Shown here one piece after another: positions 8,580 to 18,447 of a stretch of DNA of 64,000 nt; the stretch's first letter is position 1, and every line of letters starts with the position of its first letter. Under the pieces are notes generated by a model. The model ran no database searches. It was given only the letters and a program-made list of their open reading frames with translations, and had not been told where the DNA came from. The stretch is from Chitinophaga qingshengii (GTDB lineage: Bacteria > Bacteroidota > Bacteroidia > Chitinophagales > Chitinophagaceae). The stretch spans positions 3,534,001-3,598,000 of the forward strand of contig NZ_JACVFC010000001.1 of NCBI RefSeq assembly GCF_014529935.1, written 5' to 3'. A program made the translations under genes and the position numbers.

Positions 8580-11159
8580 ATGATTGATCTATCCTATGAC
8601 TTCATCATGACACTGCAGAAAGAAGTATTGCGCAGATACGGTGTTGAAGTCATGTCGTCGGCAGATTGCAAAAATCTGGCTCAGTCCATATTGGATAACA
8701 CAACCAAACTGGTTAGTGAGACAACGCTCAAAAGGGTATTCGGATTTGCTGTTACACAACACAGCTTTTCCCGCTACACATTGAACACCCTCTCACAATA
8801 CTGCCGGTTTAAGGACTGGGAAGATTTTCAGCAACATCATTATCAATTGCTCAACAGCTCCAGTCGCAGCAACCAGCAACTGGACACCCGCAGGTGGGAT
8901 GAACTGAAAACCAAAGCGGACGCTGTATCCCATTACACCATCCTGACGCTTAAAAACCGTTCAGGTATAGCGTTCCCATTTACCGTTCCCCGCACATTCT
9001 GCAATGCACACATTGAGCGGTTCCTGGAAAGCGATTACGCGGCTACCGCCCTGATTGCCCCATCAGGATGGGGTAAATCCGTGGCCCTGGTACACCTCGC
9101 CGAACATTTCTGGTTCTGCAAGGATGCCCGGTTCAAACACGACGTATGCTGGTTCATCCATGCACACGCCGCCGGCAGCCTGTTACTGAAAGGGTTCTCC
9201 TTAGCCAACTGGCTGGACAACCAAATGGACCTGGGCAAAGGTGAAAACTTCCGGGAATATTTCTCCAGTCACTTTAATAATAAAGGAGGCCGCCTGATCC
9301 TGATCATCGACGGGTTCGATGAAATCGCTGTTTCGGGTGATAAACTCAAATTATTATATACCAAACTGGAGGACTTCGTTTACTCCAACGACCGCTACCC
9401 CTGGGTGAAGGTGATCCTTTCCATCCGGAGCAGTACCTGGTCCGAAATATTCCAGCATTCCCACCAATACCCGGCCTTCCGCCGCTACTGGTACCTGGGA
9501 CCGGAAATGGATGAAGAAACCAACATCAACCTCCCGGCGCTTACCGAACAGGAAGTGAAGTCCGTTCTCTACAACCACCATTTCGATCCATCTACCATCC
9601 GGATGTTTTCAGAAAGTTTCCTGCAGAAACTACGAAACCCGTATTACCTGCAACTCTTCTGTCAGCTGAACGCCGGCCCGGAACAAAACTTCGTGGATGA
9701 GCACCTGAGCTTGTTTGAAATCGTGTCCCGCTTTGTGCAAAACAGGGTCTTCAACTCCCAGAGCAATGCCTTCAAAATAAAGATCATCGAAAAACTGCTG
9801 ACACTACTCGATTTCGGCAGAACCGGTATCTATATAGATAAAAGCAAACTGCTCAACCAGAACGCGGACCTGTTTCCCGCCTATAAAGAGTTGCTGGCCG
9901 ATAATATCCTGGCAGAAGAAAACCTGAGCCAGGAAATCATGTTCCATGTAAAGGTGCGCTTCGCACATACTTTCCTGCTGGAATACTTTGTGGCCATGCA
10001 TTATCTCCAGCAAAACAACCAGGAGATCAACGAACCTTTGTTGCGCAACATACTGGACCATCTGCCTCAATCCCCTTACCGTATCGGGGTATTTCGCTGG
10101 CTGCTCCGCTATGCGATCACCACCCGGCAAACGGATGGTATCATCAAAATGTTCCATCTCCCGCTGGCCAATATCGAGAAATCACATCTGCTGGAATATC
10201 TCGTCCTTCACTACCAGCACGAAGGCAATAACCAGGTGGAACTGAAATCTATCTTCCCACCGGGATTCTTTAAGAAGAACCCTCTCAGCCAGATCATCAA
10301 CGATGAATTCATGCATTTCCGTAAAAGAAAAGTGCTGAATGCCTTACTGGGACTGGCCGAAGCCAAGGAAGACAAACTCAAGATCCGTAACCTGCTTTTT
10401 ACCATGGCATTGCTGCAACTGGATGCAGAACAATGTGAACTGGAACTCAACGCCATCAAAAAGCTGTATAGTGCCGATGAATTTGATGGGGAACTATGGG
10501 TAACGCCTTACGAAATACTCCTCTTTATATATGAGTATCTGAAATTCGGCTTTGTGAATGAAAGCATCCGGGCCAAAATTTATCAATACCAACAATACTG
10601 GGGACATGGGCCCCGGCAGCAGATTTCCGTGGCACAGGAAATTGTGTTCCGCAACATGGGCACGGCATTCCTGCTGATGGAAGATTATGAACACCTGCTG
10701 AACTTCACCCGGCGCCTGTTTCAGACTTATCCTTCGCTGCCCTACCGCAAAGCGGATTCTTTCCGCCTCATGCTGTTGTTATGGCAGGCTCAAGGCCACC
10801 TGGGACAGGGGAACATTAAATCAGCGGAAAGGATTTGCCGGCATGCGGACCAGGTCATCAAAAAATATTCGTCTGATTATTTCAGCGGTAAATACCTGGA
10901 ATCATTCCAAAAACTGCTGCATGCAACGGTATATTACAATGAACACGAGTTCCATAAAGCCATCCGTGTGGCTGAAATAGCCATCGAGCACGCCCAGAAG
11001 CTGGACCTGAAAGTGCTGGCGCTGATGAACTTCGCCCTGTTGAAGAACATCTACCGCGACCTGAATATGGACAAACAGATTACCGACACGCAACAACAAA
11101 TAGAATTAATCCGTAACAGTACCTCTTTCAAACAGGCCATTCCAAATTTTGCGAAGTGA
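8580..11159 (+). CDS. STAND/NACHT-like P-loop ATPase with C-terminal helical repeats
   Basis: The protein has 859 residues from the ATG at 8580; a TTG at 8571 is an alternative start. The first 90 or so residues (SADCKNLAQSI, SETTLKRVFGF, SRYTLNTLSQYC) form a conserved-looking module that I believe recurs at the N-terminus of other Bacteroidota proteins; its function is unknown to me. A Walker A motif (PSGWGKS, K166) and a Walker B motif (LIIDGFDE, D244) follow, typical of STAND NTPases. The C-terminal half is helix-rich and TPR-like (about residues 600-850). STAND proteins act as signal-sensing switches in regulation or defence. No effector nuclease or protease domain is visible, so a regulatory role is possible, perhaps for the divergent adhesin gene (inferred). 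Confidence 0.7.
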   Translation: MIDLSYDFIMTLQKEVLRRYGVEVMSSADCKNLAQSILDNTTKLVSETTLKRVFGFAVTQHSFSRYTLNTLSQYCRFKDWEDFQQHHYQLLNSSSRSNQQLDTRRWDELKTKADAVSHYTILTLKNRSGIAFPFTVPRTFCNAHIERFLESDYAATALIAPSGWGKSVALVHLAEHFWFCKDARFKHDVCWFIHAHAAGSLLLKGFSLANWLDNQMDLGKGENFREYFSSHFNNKGGRLILIIDGFDEIAVSGDKLKLLYTKLEDFVYSNDRYPWVKVILSIRSSTWSEIFQHSHQYPAFRRYWYLGPEMDEETNINLPALTEQEVKSVLYNHHFDPSTIRMFSESFLQKLRNPYYLQLFCQLNAGPEQNFVDEHLSLFEIVSRFVQNRVFNSQSNAFKIKIIEKLLTLLDFGRTGIYIDKSKLLNQNADLFPAYKELLADNILAEENLSQEIMFHVKVRFAHTFLLEYFVAMHYLQQNNQEINEPLLRNILDHLPQSPYRIGVFRWLLRYAITTRQTDGIIKMFHLPLANIEKSHLLEYLVLHYQHEGNNQVELKSIFPPGFFKKNPLSQIINDEFMHFRKRKVLNALLGLAEAKEDKLKIRNLLFTMALLQLDAEQCELELNAIKKLYSADEFDGELWVTPYEILLFIYEYLKFGFVNESIRAKIYQYQQYWGHGPRQQISVAQEIVFRNMGTAFLLMEDYEHLLNFTRRLFQTYPSLPYRKADSFRLMLLLWQAQGHLGQGNIKSAERICRHADQVIKKYSSDYFSGKYLESFQKLLHATVYYNEHEFHKAIRVAEIAIEHAQKLDLKVLALMNFALLKNIYRDLNMDKQITDTQQQIELIRNSTSFKQAIPNFAK

Positions 11160-11175
11160 TTATGGCATAATTTTG
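11148..11175 (+). promoter_or_regulatory. Candidate Bacteroidota promoter for the transglutaminase-ClC-Kef gene group
   Basis: TTTG at 11148-11151 and TAATTTTG at 11168-11175 (matching TAnnTTTG) are separated by 16 bp. The start codon lies 17 bp further on. The spacing is slightly shorter than the usual 17-21 bp. Confidence 0.35.
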
Positions 11176-11192
11176 CTTTATTGCATAGCATA

Positions 11193-12101
11193 ATGGCCAT
11201 TGATGAAAGTAAATACACGACGTCCACACAATTGATGCTCAACACGCTGGGCCTGCTGACGTTGTTACCACTCGCACCTTTTATAAACAGGTTCCTTCCG
11301 CCCATCGTGGCGGGAGGTTTCCATATAGACCTGGCTGTATCTTTCCTGATCAGCCTTTTGATCGTATATGCACTGCGATGGGTTTTCCGGCCGCTGATTA
11401 TTCCCGCCTTCCTGTTGATGTGCGGGGTACTCATGATCAACAAATACCGTGAAGATTACACTTTCACCAATGTATTAAACGACTATAAAGGCATGGTGCA
11501 GGGCAACTGGGGCACCAAAGACAGCAAACAGCTGGACATTCTGTCCTTATACCCCCGCCGCGTGGAGAGCTACCGCGATAAGACCGTTCGCGGTCTCCGG
11601 GAAAAAGTCAATTACCAGGATTCTGTTGTCCGTAATTTCTCTGTTAAACACTCATTGGACTACTACGATGAGTACTTCTACAAATACGGGAAGATCACCC
11701 GGTTCCTGTCCCTCTTCCGGTATATCAACGGTAATTTCAAATATGTACTGGATTCCCGTCGTGATGAATATTTCGCTACGCCACAGGAAACCATCCAGAA
11801 TGGCCTTGGAGGCGACTGTGATGATCACTCCATCCTGATGACCTCCTGCCTGCAATCTATCGGGGCACGCTGCCGTATCGTACTCATCAAAGGGCACGCC
11901 TATCCGGAGCTGTATTGTGGCACCAAGGAGGATTTCGAAATCATGAAACAGGCGATCATCACCCTTTTCCCTAAGCCAGTCATCAAAGAACTATATTATC
12001 ACGAGCTGAAAGGAGAGTACTGGATCAACCTGGATTATACCGCCAGACATCCCGGCGGTCCCTATATGAACGATAAAGTTTATGGGTTGATTGAGCTCTG
12101 A
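11193..12101 (+). CDS. Membrane-anchored transglutaminase-like cysteine protein
   Basis: The product has 302 residues from ATG 11193; a TTG at 11181 would add four. Two hydrophobic segments lie between about residues 13 and 80. A transglutaminase-like core follows: GGDCDDHS with the candidate catalytic Cys209, then a His in LIKGHAYPELY and an Asp in NLDYTARHPGG. This Cys-His-Asp order is typical of bacterial transglutaminase-like proteases or peptide-modifying enzymes, and the substrate is unknown. It sits 33 bp after the ATPase and 16 bp before the ClC gene, so co-transcription is likely. Confidence 0.72.
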   Translation: MAIDESKYTTSTQLMLNTLGLLTLLPLAPFINRFLPPIVAGGFHIDLAVSFLISLLIVYALRWVFRPLIIPAFLLMCGVLMINKYREDYTFTNVLNDYKGMVQGNWGTKDSKQLDILSLYPRRVESYRDKTVRGLREKVNYQDSVVRNFSVKHSLDYYDEYFYKYGKITRFLSLFRYINGNFKYVLDSRRDEYFATPQETIQNGLGGDCDDHSILMTSCLQSIGARCRIVLIKGHAYPELYCGTKEDFEIMKQAIITLFPKPVIKELYYHELKGEYWINLDYTARHPGGPYMNDKVYGLIEL

Positions 12102-12105
12102 TCCC

Positions 12106-12113
12106 TAAATTTG
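12106..12113 (+). promoter_or_regulatory. Possible -7 box just upstream of the ClC gene
   Basis: TAAATTTG matches TAnnTTTG and ends 4 bp before the ATG at 12118, which would give a nearly leaderless mRNA. No well-spaced -33 TTTG is visible, so it may be chance. Confidence 0.2.
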
Positions 12114-12117
12114 CGAC

Positions 12118-13968
12118 ATGAGTCGATTTAGCCGTATCCGGAAGCATCATAGTTTTTTCAGGTTTAAAAGGGATTTTGAACAATACAGCCTCCGTAAAGC
12201 CAAAAGTTATGAACTGCTTCTGCACTGGCTTCACAGCAAACTGAACCGCAATCAGTTCCTGTTATTGTCCGGTATCCTGGTGGGATGTTCCGCCGGTCTG
12301 GCTGGGGTAGTGCTCAAAACACTGGTCCACTACATTCACTATATCATCACCTACAAGGTACATTTCAGCACGCAGATCATCTTTTATGTTGTTTTCCCCT
12401 TTCTGGGGATTGTGTTGACAACGCTGATAGTCATTTTCTTTTTTAAAGGCCAGTCCCGTAAAGGGATTCCGGCCATCCTGCATGAAATTGCGCAGAACTC
12501 CAGTCTCATCCCCCCCGTGAAGATGTACTCCCAGATACTGCAAAGTGCTGTCACCGTAGGGTTAGGGGGGTCGGCAGGGCTGGAAAGTCCGATTGCCGTT
12601 ACCGGTGCTGCGTTGGGGTCCAATTATGCCCGGACCTATACCCTGGGCTATAAGGAACGCACCCTGTTACTGGCCGCGGGCGCCACTGCCGGCATCGCCG
12701 CCGCCTTTAACGCCCCTATTGCGGGGATGATGTTTGCCTTCGAGATCCTGCTGACCGGCGTAGTGTTTTCCGATTTTATGCCGCTGATCGTAGCGGCTGT
12801 TTGTGGTAGCCTGCTCTCCAAGATCATTCTGCAGGAAGAAGTCCTTTTCCATTTTGAATCCCGGACACCCTTTAATTACCACAATGTTCCCTTCTATATT
12901 GTACTGGGAGTGTTATGCGGCTTCTATTCCCGTTATTTTGTGGTGCTGTCGCATAAAGTAGAACATTTTTTTAAGCGGCTGGGATGGAGCGCATTGCGTA
13001 AAGCCATGCTGGGCGGGGTATTGGTATCAGCGCTCTGCGTAGCCATGCCGCCCTTGTTCGGAGAAGGTTATACCGTTGTCAAATCGCTGGCTGGTGGCCA
13101 TGGTGAAAGCATCCTGGAGAATAGCTTCTTCGGGTATTTTCCGCCACAAAGCTGGATGCTGCTGGTATTCACCGGTTGCGTATGCCTGCTGAAAGCATTT
13201 GCCACCTCCATTACCATTCAGAGTGGCGGCAACGGCGGGAACTTTGCACCCTCGTTGTTTGCCGGAGGCTTCCTGGGTTTCTTTTTTGCCATGCTCTGCA
13301 CGCAGGTGGGCTTTACGGAGGTACCTGTTACCAATCTCGTGATTGTAGGGATGGCCGGGGTAATGGCGGGGGTGATGTATGCTCCGCTGACCGCCATCTT
13401 CCTGATAGCTGAGTCCAGTTCAGGTTATGATCTTTTTATTCCGTTGATGATTGTGTCTACTACGGCTTACCTGATGGCGAAGTGGTTTTCACCGATTTCG
13501 CCGGAGCTGACGGAATGGGCGAAAGAAGGGAAGGTTTTCACCAAAGAGCACGACAAAAACATACTGCTGATGATGCGCATGGATGACCTGGTAGAGCGGG
13601 ATATTCAACAGATTGATATCAACAGTAATCTGCGGGAACTGATAGCGCTGGTAAAAGACGGGCATCGTAACATCATTGCTGTTGTGGGTGAGCAGGGCCG
13701 GCTGGACGGCATCATTACACTGGACGACTTACGCCCTGTAATGTTTAGTCCGGAACTATATGATACGATAACTGTTAAGAAACTAATGAAAGCTCCACCG
13801 GCAGTAGTATCTTTAAAAGACAATATTACGCTGGTACTGAAAAAATTCGACGAAGCGCATGTGTGGAACCTGCCGATAGTACAGGACAAAAAGCTGATCG
13901 GATTTGTCTCTAAGTCACGCATACTCAACAAGTACCGGCTTTTATTACAGGAATATTCAGAAGGATAG
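12118..13968 (+). CDS. ClC-family chloride channel/transporter with C-terminal CBS pair
   Basis: The 616-residue membrane protein shows the ClC signatures. RKGIP stands at the GSGIP position, GSAGLESP carries the gating-type Glu156 (GxEGP position), and GGNGGNFAPSLFAGG matches GxFxP. About ten helices precede a soluble C-terminus with two CBS motifs (about residues 485-610: IIAVVGEQGRLDGIITLDDL and NLPIVQDKKLIGFVSKSRI). CBS pairs in ClC proteins bind nucleotides and regulate gating. It may be a Cl- channel or a H+/Cl- antiporter; the sequence does not decide this. It lies 12 bp upstream of the kefF-like gene, which suggests a joint ion-homeostasis operon. Confidence 0.9.
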   Translation: MSRFSRIRKHHSFFRFKRDFEQYSLRKAKSYELLLHWLHSKLNRNQFLLLSGILVGCSAGLAGVVLKTLVHYIHYIITYKVHFSTQIIFYVVFPFLGIVLTTLIVIFFFKGQSRKGIPAILHEIAQNSSLIPPVKMYSQILQSAVTVGLGGSAGLESPIAVTGAALGSNYARTYTLGYKERTLLLAAGATAGIAAAFNAPIAGMMFAFEILLTGVVFSDFMPLIVAAVCGSLLSKIILQEEVLFHFESRTPFNYHNVPFYIVLGVLCGFYSRYFVVLSHKVEHFFKRLGWSALRKAMLGGVLVSALCVAMPPLFGEGYTVVKSLAGGHGESILENSFFGYFPPQSWMLLVFTGCVCLLKAFATSITIQSGGNGGNFAPSLFAGGFLGFFFAMLCTQVGFTEVPVTNLVIVGMAGVMAGVMYAPLTAIFLIAESSSGYDLFIPLMIVSTTAYLMAKWFSPISPELTEWAKEGKVFTKEHDKNILLMMRMDDLVERDIQQIDINSNLRELIALVKDGHRNIIAVVGEQGRLDGIITLDDLRPVMFSPELYDTITVKKLMKAPPAVVSLKDNITLVLKKFDEAHVWNLPIVQDKKLIGFVSKSRILNKYRLLLQEYSEG

Positions 13969-13980
13969 ACACATCAATAT

Positions 13981-14586
13981 ATGGCGCGGGTATTAATCAA
14001 TTTTGCACATCCGGCCCTGGAAAAGTCCAGGGTACACCAACAACTGTTGACTACGGTGAAGGGTATACGGGGTATTACTATCAACGATTTGTATGAGCAG
14101 TATCCCGACCTGGACATCAACGTAGCACGGGAACAGTCGCTGCTCGAAAAGCACGATATCATTCTCCTGCAACACCCTTTTTACTGGTACAGCGCGCCGG
14201 CCATCGTCAAACAGTGGCAGGACCTGGTGCTGGAACATGGCTGGGCCTACGGTCATACCGGTAAAGCCCTGAAGGGGAAATATTTTGGCAATGTGATTTC
14301 CGCCGGAAGCGCCGAAACAGGCTACCATCCTGACGGGAAACACCAGTACCCTGTTACGCAGTTCCTGTTACCTTTTTCGCAGACAGCGATATTATGTAAC
14401 ATGGATTACATGGCGCCTTACGTGATTTATGGCGTGCATCGCATGGATATTGAAGATATCCGGGCTGCCGCGCAGGACTACCGCAGGATGCTGGAACTGC
14501 TGCGGGACGATAAAGTAGCCCCCTCGGCGCTTTTGCGTTTGAACTATATGAATGAGGCCTTACAACTTCCATCCCAAACCCGATAA
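13981..14586 (+). CDS. kefF: KefF-like NAD(P)H oxidoreductase (flavodoxin fold)
   Basis: The 201-residue cytosolic flavoprotein has the quinone-reductase/KefF layout. It contains LINFAHPALEKSRVHQQLL (FMN phosphate loop region), QHPFYWYSAPAIVKQWQD and a GSAETGYHPDGKHQYPVTQ segment. KefF activates the KefC potassium efflux system by binding it and also reduces quinones. The next gene, 2 bp downstream, is a KefC homologue. That strongly supports the functional pairing. Confidence 0.85.
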   Translation: MARVLINFAHPALEKSRVHQQLLTTVKGIRGITINDLYEQYPDLDINVAREQSLLEKHDIILLQHPFYWYSAPAIVKQWQDLVLEHGWAYGHTGKALKGKYFGNVISAGSAETGYHPDGKHQYPVTQFLLPFSQTAILCNMDYMAPYVIYGVHRMDIEDIRAAAQDYRRMLELLRDDKVAPSALLRLNYMNEALQLPSQTR

Positions 14587-14588
14587 AT

Positions 14589-16478
14589 ATGAATCAACAC
14601 TCACTGTTATTTCAGTCGATGGTATATCTGGCTGCCGCCATCGTGTTTGTGCCGCTGGCAAAAAAAATGGGGCTGGGCGCCGTTTTAGGCTATCTCATTG
14701 CCGGCGTGATCATTGGTCCGTCTGTGATGGGATTCATTGGTAAAGAAGGAGAGGACATTATGCATTTCGCCGAATTTGGCGTAGTGATGATGCTGTTTCT
14801 CATTGGGATGGAGCTGGAACCCACTTTACTCTGGCGATTACGTACCTCGATACTCGGGCTGGGAGGGTTGCAGGTGCTGGGCAGTGCCGCTGCCATTGCC
14901 GCGCTGGCCTATTGGCTGGGACAACCGATCAACGCATCGCTGGCGCTGGGGATGATCCTGTCGTTATCTTCCACCGCGATCGTACTACAAACGCTCAATG
15001 AAAAAGGGTGGATGGGCACATCAGCAGGGCAGAGCGCCTTCTCTGTACTGTTGTTTCAGGATATTGCCGTAATTCCCATGCTGGCTATCTTCCCGCTGCT
15101 GGCCAGCGGAGCCGCTGATAACGCCGAGTTGCATGAAGCGTCGCTGCGTGATAACCTGCCTGCCTGGGGACAAACACTCGTAGTACTGGGAGCAGTAGCC
15201 GCCATTATTATTGCCGGCCGCTATCTCGTTAATCCGTTGATGCGGATCATTGCCCGCACCCGGGTACGGGAGCTGTTTACCGCGATGGCACTGCTGATGG
15301 TAGTCGCCATCGCCGTACTGATGAACCTGGTGGGTCTTAGCTCCGCGCTGGGCGCCTTTCTGGGAGGCGTAGTACTGGCCAACAGCGAATATCGTCATGA
15401 GCTGGAAAGTGATATTGAGCCTTTCAAAGGTTTGTTACTGGGATTATTTTTTATCGCCGTAGGCGCCTCCATTGATTTTTCACTGATCATGGAAGAGCCG
15501 TTGTTAATATTCGGATTAGTAATAGGGCTGATGGTTATCAAAGCCCTGGTGCTGCTGGGATTGGGGAAAATATTCAAACTCAGTACAGACCAGAACCTGC
15601 TCTTCGCCTTTGCTCTGGCTGATATTGGGGAATTTGCCTTTGTATTGCTGGCCTTCAGCAACCAGGTGCATTTGATAGACAGTAAACTATCCGCTATGCT
15701 GACCGCCATTGTGGCTATCAGTATGGCGTTGACGCCGTTGGTAATGTTATTGTACGAAAAAGTAATACAGCCGCGGTTTACCTGCCGGGTACCGGAGCGG
15801 GAGGAACGTTCTTCCGACGAGATACATGAGAAGAATCCTGTAATTATCGCCGGCTTTGGCCGTTTCGGTAGTATGACCGGGCGTTTCCTGCGGGCCAATG
15901 GCATCAAATGCACCATCCTGGATATGGATTCCGACAGGGTAGATTCCCTGCATAAACTGGGCATCAAAGTATATTATGGAGATGCTTCCCGCTACGATCT
16001 GCTGGCAGCAGCCGGCGCCGCCGATGCCAAGCTGCTCATTGTAGCCACCGATCAGATTGAACAAACCCGTCAGATTGTAGAGCTGGCACAAAAATACTTC
16101 CCGCATCTGCAACTGCTGGTGAGAGCGCAGCAGGTAGAAGACACCTTTGACCTCATGGACCAGGGCGTATTGCATATTTACCGCGAAACGGTAGACACCT
16201 CGCTGCGCATGGGAGCAGATGCACTCCGGATGCTGGGTGTACGCGCCTATCATAGTGAGCGGGCCGCCCGCACTTTTTTCAGACAGGATGAACGGACATT
16301 AAAAGGCTTATCGGCCACACGGGACGACAAAAAACAATACCTCATCAGTATGCGGGAGCGTATTGAAGAGATGGAAAAACTCATTGTCTCCGACCGTATC
16401 AAAACCTGGCTGGATGAAGGACAGGGGTGGGACGCAGAGCCTATCAGGGATGAAGTTCGTGGGGAACCGGAGGGTTGA
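14589..16478 (+). CDS. kefC: Glutathione-regulated K+ efflux antiporter (KefB/KefC type)
   Basis: The 629-residue CPA2 antiporter has about 12 transmembrane segments up to residue 390 (GYLIAGVIIGPSVMGFIG, FLIGMELEPTLLWRLR, LSLSSTAIVLQTL). An RCK/TrkA-N domain starts near residue 417 with the Rossmann loop IIAGFGRFGSMTGRF. The C-terminal tail after residue 560 is charged. The family exports K+ in exchange for H+ and is held shut by glutathione in Proteobacteria; in Bacteroidota another thiol may serve (inference). It is the last gene of the + strand group, and its TGA abuts the stop of the convergent gene. Confidence 0.9.
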   Translation: MNQHSLLFQSMVYLAAAIVFVPLAKKMGLGAVLGYLIAGVIIGPSVMGFIGKEGEDIMHFAEFGVVMMLFLIGMELEPTLLWRLRTSILGLGGLQVLGSAAAIAALAYWLGQPINASLALGMILSLSSTAIVLQTLNEKGWMGTSAGQSAFSVLLFQDIAVIPMLAIFPLLASGAADNAELHEASLRDNLPAWGQTLVVLGAVAAIIIAGRYLVNPLMRIIARTRVRELFTAMALLMVVAIAVLMNLVGLSSALGAFLGGVVLANSEYRHELESDIEPFKGLLLGLFFIAVGASIDFSLIMEEPLLIFGLVIGLMVIKALVLLGLGKIFKLSTDQNLLFAFALADIGEFAFVLLAFSNQVHLIDSKLSAMLTAIVAISMALTPLVMLLYEKVIQPRFTCRVPEREERSSDEIHEKNPVIIAGFGRFGSMTGRFLRANGIKCTILDMDSDRVDSLHKLGIKVYYGDASRYDLLAAAGAADAKLLIVATDQIEQTRQIVELAQKYFPHLQLLVRAQQVEDTFDLMDQGVLHIYRETVDTSLRMGADALRMLGVRAYHSERAARTFFRQDERTLKGLSATRDDKKQYLISMRERIEEMEKLIVSDRIKTWLDEGQGWDAEPIRDEVRGEPEG

Positions 16479-16730
16479 TCAACTGATATGTTGAATAATC
16501 AGCCCGGCTACATGGTGTAATAACTCAACATCTACCGGGTGGCTGTGATCATGCATGGGTTTGTCGGCGACTGCTCTTACATAGCCCTCTTCATCGGGCT
16601 CAAATGAGATCTCGTGTTCTGCGATAACGACCTTGTATACAGTCTTGTATGTTTGATGAACCGTGTTCACTTCCAGAATATGAGGATGGCCCTTATATTC
16701 AAATTTCAGGGTAAAAGTATCTGTTGCCAT
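16479..16730 (-). CDS. Small conserved-type hypothetical protein (83 aa)
   Basis: An 83-residue soluble protein without recognised domain: mostly beta-like N-terminus (FTLKFEYKGHPHILEVN) and a helical C-terminus (VDVELLHHVAGLIIQHIS). It is acidic and His-rich in the middle. Its stop codon is directly adjacent to the kefC stop. It precedes nothing on its own strand and is 21 bp from the small membrane protein upstream, so the two may be co-transcribed. Confidence 0.6.
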   Translation of the reverse strand: MATDTFTLKFEYKGHPHILEVNTVHQTYKTVYKVVIAEHEISFEPDEEGYVRAVADKPMHDHSHPVDVELLHHVAGLIIQHIS

Positions 16731-16751
16731 TGGTTACTGCCGTTACAGGGA

Positions 16752-16994
16752 TCAGGCTTCTTTTTCACTGTGCTGTTGATGATAATAACGCTTGATCCTG
16801 TTTTTCTCATCACGGGAAAGCTGATGAATAAACCACAGGGAAAAATAAGCCAGTCCGCTAATGATAAATATGTACCCTATGAATCCCGCCGTGTGGAAAA
16901 TACGGAACCACATCCAGTCATTCGTGTAGGCGTACTGCGCTAAGGTAGCTAAAATCACACCGGCCAGTACCAAGATGATCGCTATTTTTTTCAT
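16752..16994 (-). CDS. Small two-helix membrane protein (80 aa)
   Basis: It has two transmembrane segments (IAIILVLAGVILATLAQYAY and IGYIFIISGLAYFSLWFIH) followed by a basic, polar C-terminus (RDEKNRIKRYYHQQHSEKEA). I recognise no family. Its short distance to the downstream 83-residue gene suggests a small bicistronic unit. Confidence 0.6.
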   Translation of the reverse strand: MKKIAIILVLAGVILATLAQYAYTNDWMWFRIFHTAGFIGYIFIISGLAYFSLWFIHQLSRDEKNRIKRYYHQQHSEKEA

Positions 16995-17153
16995 CGGGGG
17001 TGAATTTTGGGATAAAGAATACTGTTCATGGAATCCGACGACAAACGAAATGCCATTACCATATCTACGTTACAACAAACAATTACGGATGTTGTTCATG
17101 CAGATATTTTTCTACATAACGTATAAGCTAGAACGAAAGAGTGGGGAATATAG

Positions 17154-18341
17154 TTACAGCTGCAGGCGAATATGCAATTTATTCAGCCCTTTTACCAGGA
17201 ACAGCATAGCCACCGCGAAACATGCGCACCAGATGATGCCCGGGAGACCCTGCCCTAAAACCGCTGGCAGATTGAGGCTTAACGCGATCATCCCGAAATA
17301 CACGATATCGGGCAGAATATAGGTGAGCAGCGGATTAGATCCCGCCGGTTTAAAAAAGGAAGTCCATCTGCTCAAATGTTTTACATCTATCAAAAAATAC
17401 AAAAGTGAAAAAACAGCCACACAGATAGCGGAACAATACAGGCACCAGCTGGGCGTTGCGTTGATCTTGGACAGCTTATAAGCAGGCCGTAACAGACTTC
17501 CCGCCACCACCAGCAGCGCAAAGAAACCGACCACCCTGCTTACCAGACGGCTGCCCGTCAGACCGAGGTCTTCATCAAAATAAAATAAAGTCAGCAGCAT
17601 ACCACACAGTACAATTGACGTATGCGCTGCATTCCCCGCCTGCGTCGTCAGCCAGCTGAACGCGCCATTTTCCATAAACGGCTGTTGACACAAAATATAA
17701 AATCCAATACACGCCGCTATCATCAGGAAAATAGCGCCAGGTACACCTTTAAAAAACTGGTAAATCATACAGGCGTACACGTAAGCCCATCCTATCAACC
17801 CCAGGATACCCCACCACTGCGGCGAGAGGTAATGCGTACCATCTTCTCCGCCACGATATATTAAAGCCAGTACGATCAATATCACCGCTCCGATACCTTT
17901 GAGTACCCAACTGATCCAGCGTTGCTGAAAAGTATATACATTCCAGACCAATATCACGCTGCCATAAAACAGTAACGCCCATACGGCTTTACTCGTACCT
18001 GTTGCATTAGCGTTGAGACCATCCGTATTTACCATAAACACTCCCAGCACCAGCAATCCCAGTGTACGCCACAAGATATGTTTTTGCAGTTGCCAGAAAC
18101 TATCTCCTTTAGTCAGCCTGCTGTTGATCGCAAACGGAATAGACATTCCCACTATAAACAGGAATGCCGGAAACACCACATCCACAAAGGTCATCCTGTC
18201 TTCATTGGCATGCGCGTGTTGCATCCATGAAGGAATACCGTCCACACCAGCGACGCTGTTAACAAAAATCATTACCAATATGGTGATTCCGCGAAAAGCA
18301 TCGATAGACAAGATACGACCGGAAGAGAGTTTAGTGATCAT
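17154..18341 (-). CDS. DUF5009/heparan-glucosaminide acetyltransferase-like membrane protein
   Basis: About 395 residues from the ATG at 18339-18341 (MITKLSSGR...). I chose this start because the family motif RILSIDAFRG begins just after it, while longer starts would overlap the divergent peptidase gene. The N-terminal region SIDAFRGITILVMIFVN and FVDVVFPAFLFIVGMSIPFA match the DUF5009/YeiB/HGSNAT-like acyltransferase group, with about ten transmembrane helices. Members are thought to acetylate glycans across the membrane. The substrate here is unknown, though glycan enzymes lie nearby. Confidence 0.8.
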   Translation of the reverse strand: MITKLSSGRILSIDAFRGITILVMIFVNSVAGVDGIPSWMQHAHANEDRMTFVDVVFPAFLFIVGMSIPFAINSRLTKGDSFWQLQKHILWRTLGLLVLGVFMVNTDGLNANATGTSKAVWALLFYGSVILVWNVYTFQQRWISWVLKGIGAVILIVLALIYRGGEDGTHYLSPQWWGILGLIGWAYVYACMIYQFFKGVPGAIFLMIAACIGFYILCQQPFMENGAFSWLTTQAGNAAHTSIVLCGMLLTLFYFDEDLGLTGSRLVSRVVGFFALLVVAGSLLRPAYKLSKINATPSWCLYCSAICVAVFSLLYFLIDVKHLSRWTSFFKPAGSNPLLTYILPDIVYFGMIALSLNLPAVLGQGLPGIIWCACFAVAMLFLVKGLNKLHIRLQL

Positions 18342-18447
18342 AGGGGAAAGTGGTTGACTATCGCTCAATATACATAGTATTAAGTTCATTTTAAGCTGCC
18401 AGTGGTCAAAAAAATTTATCTTTCCAGCCTTAAACCAATTAGCACTT

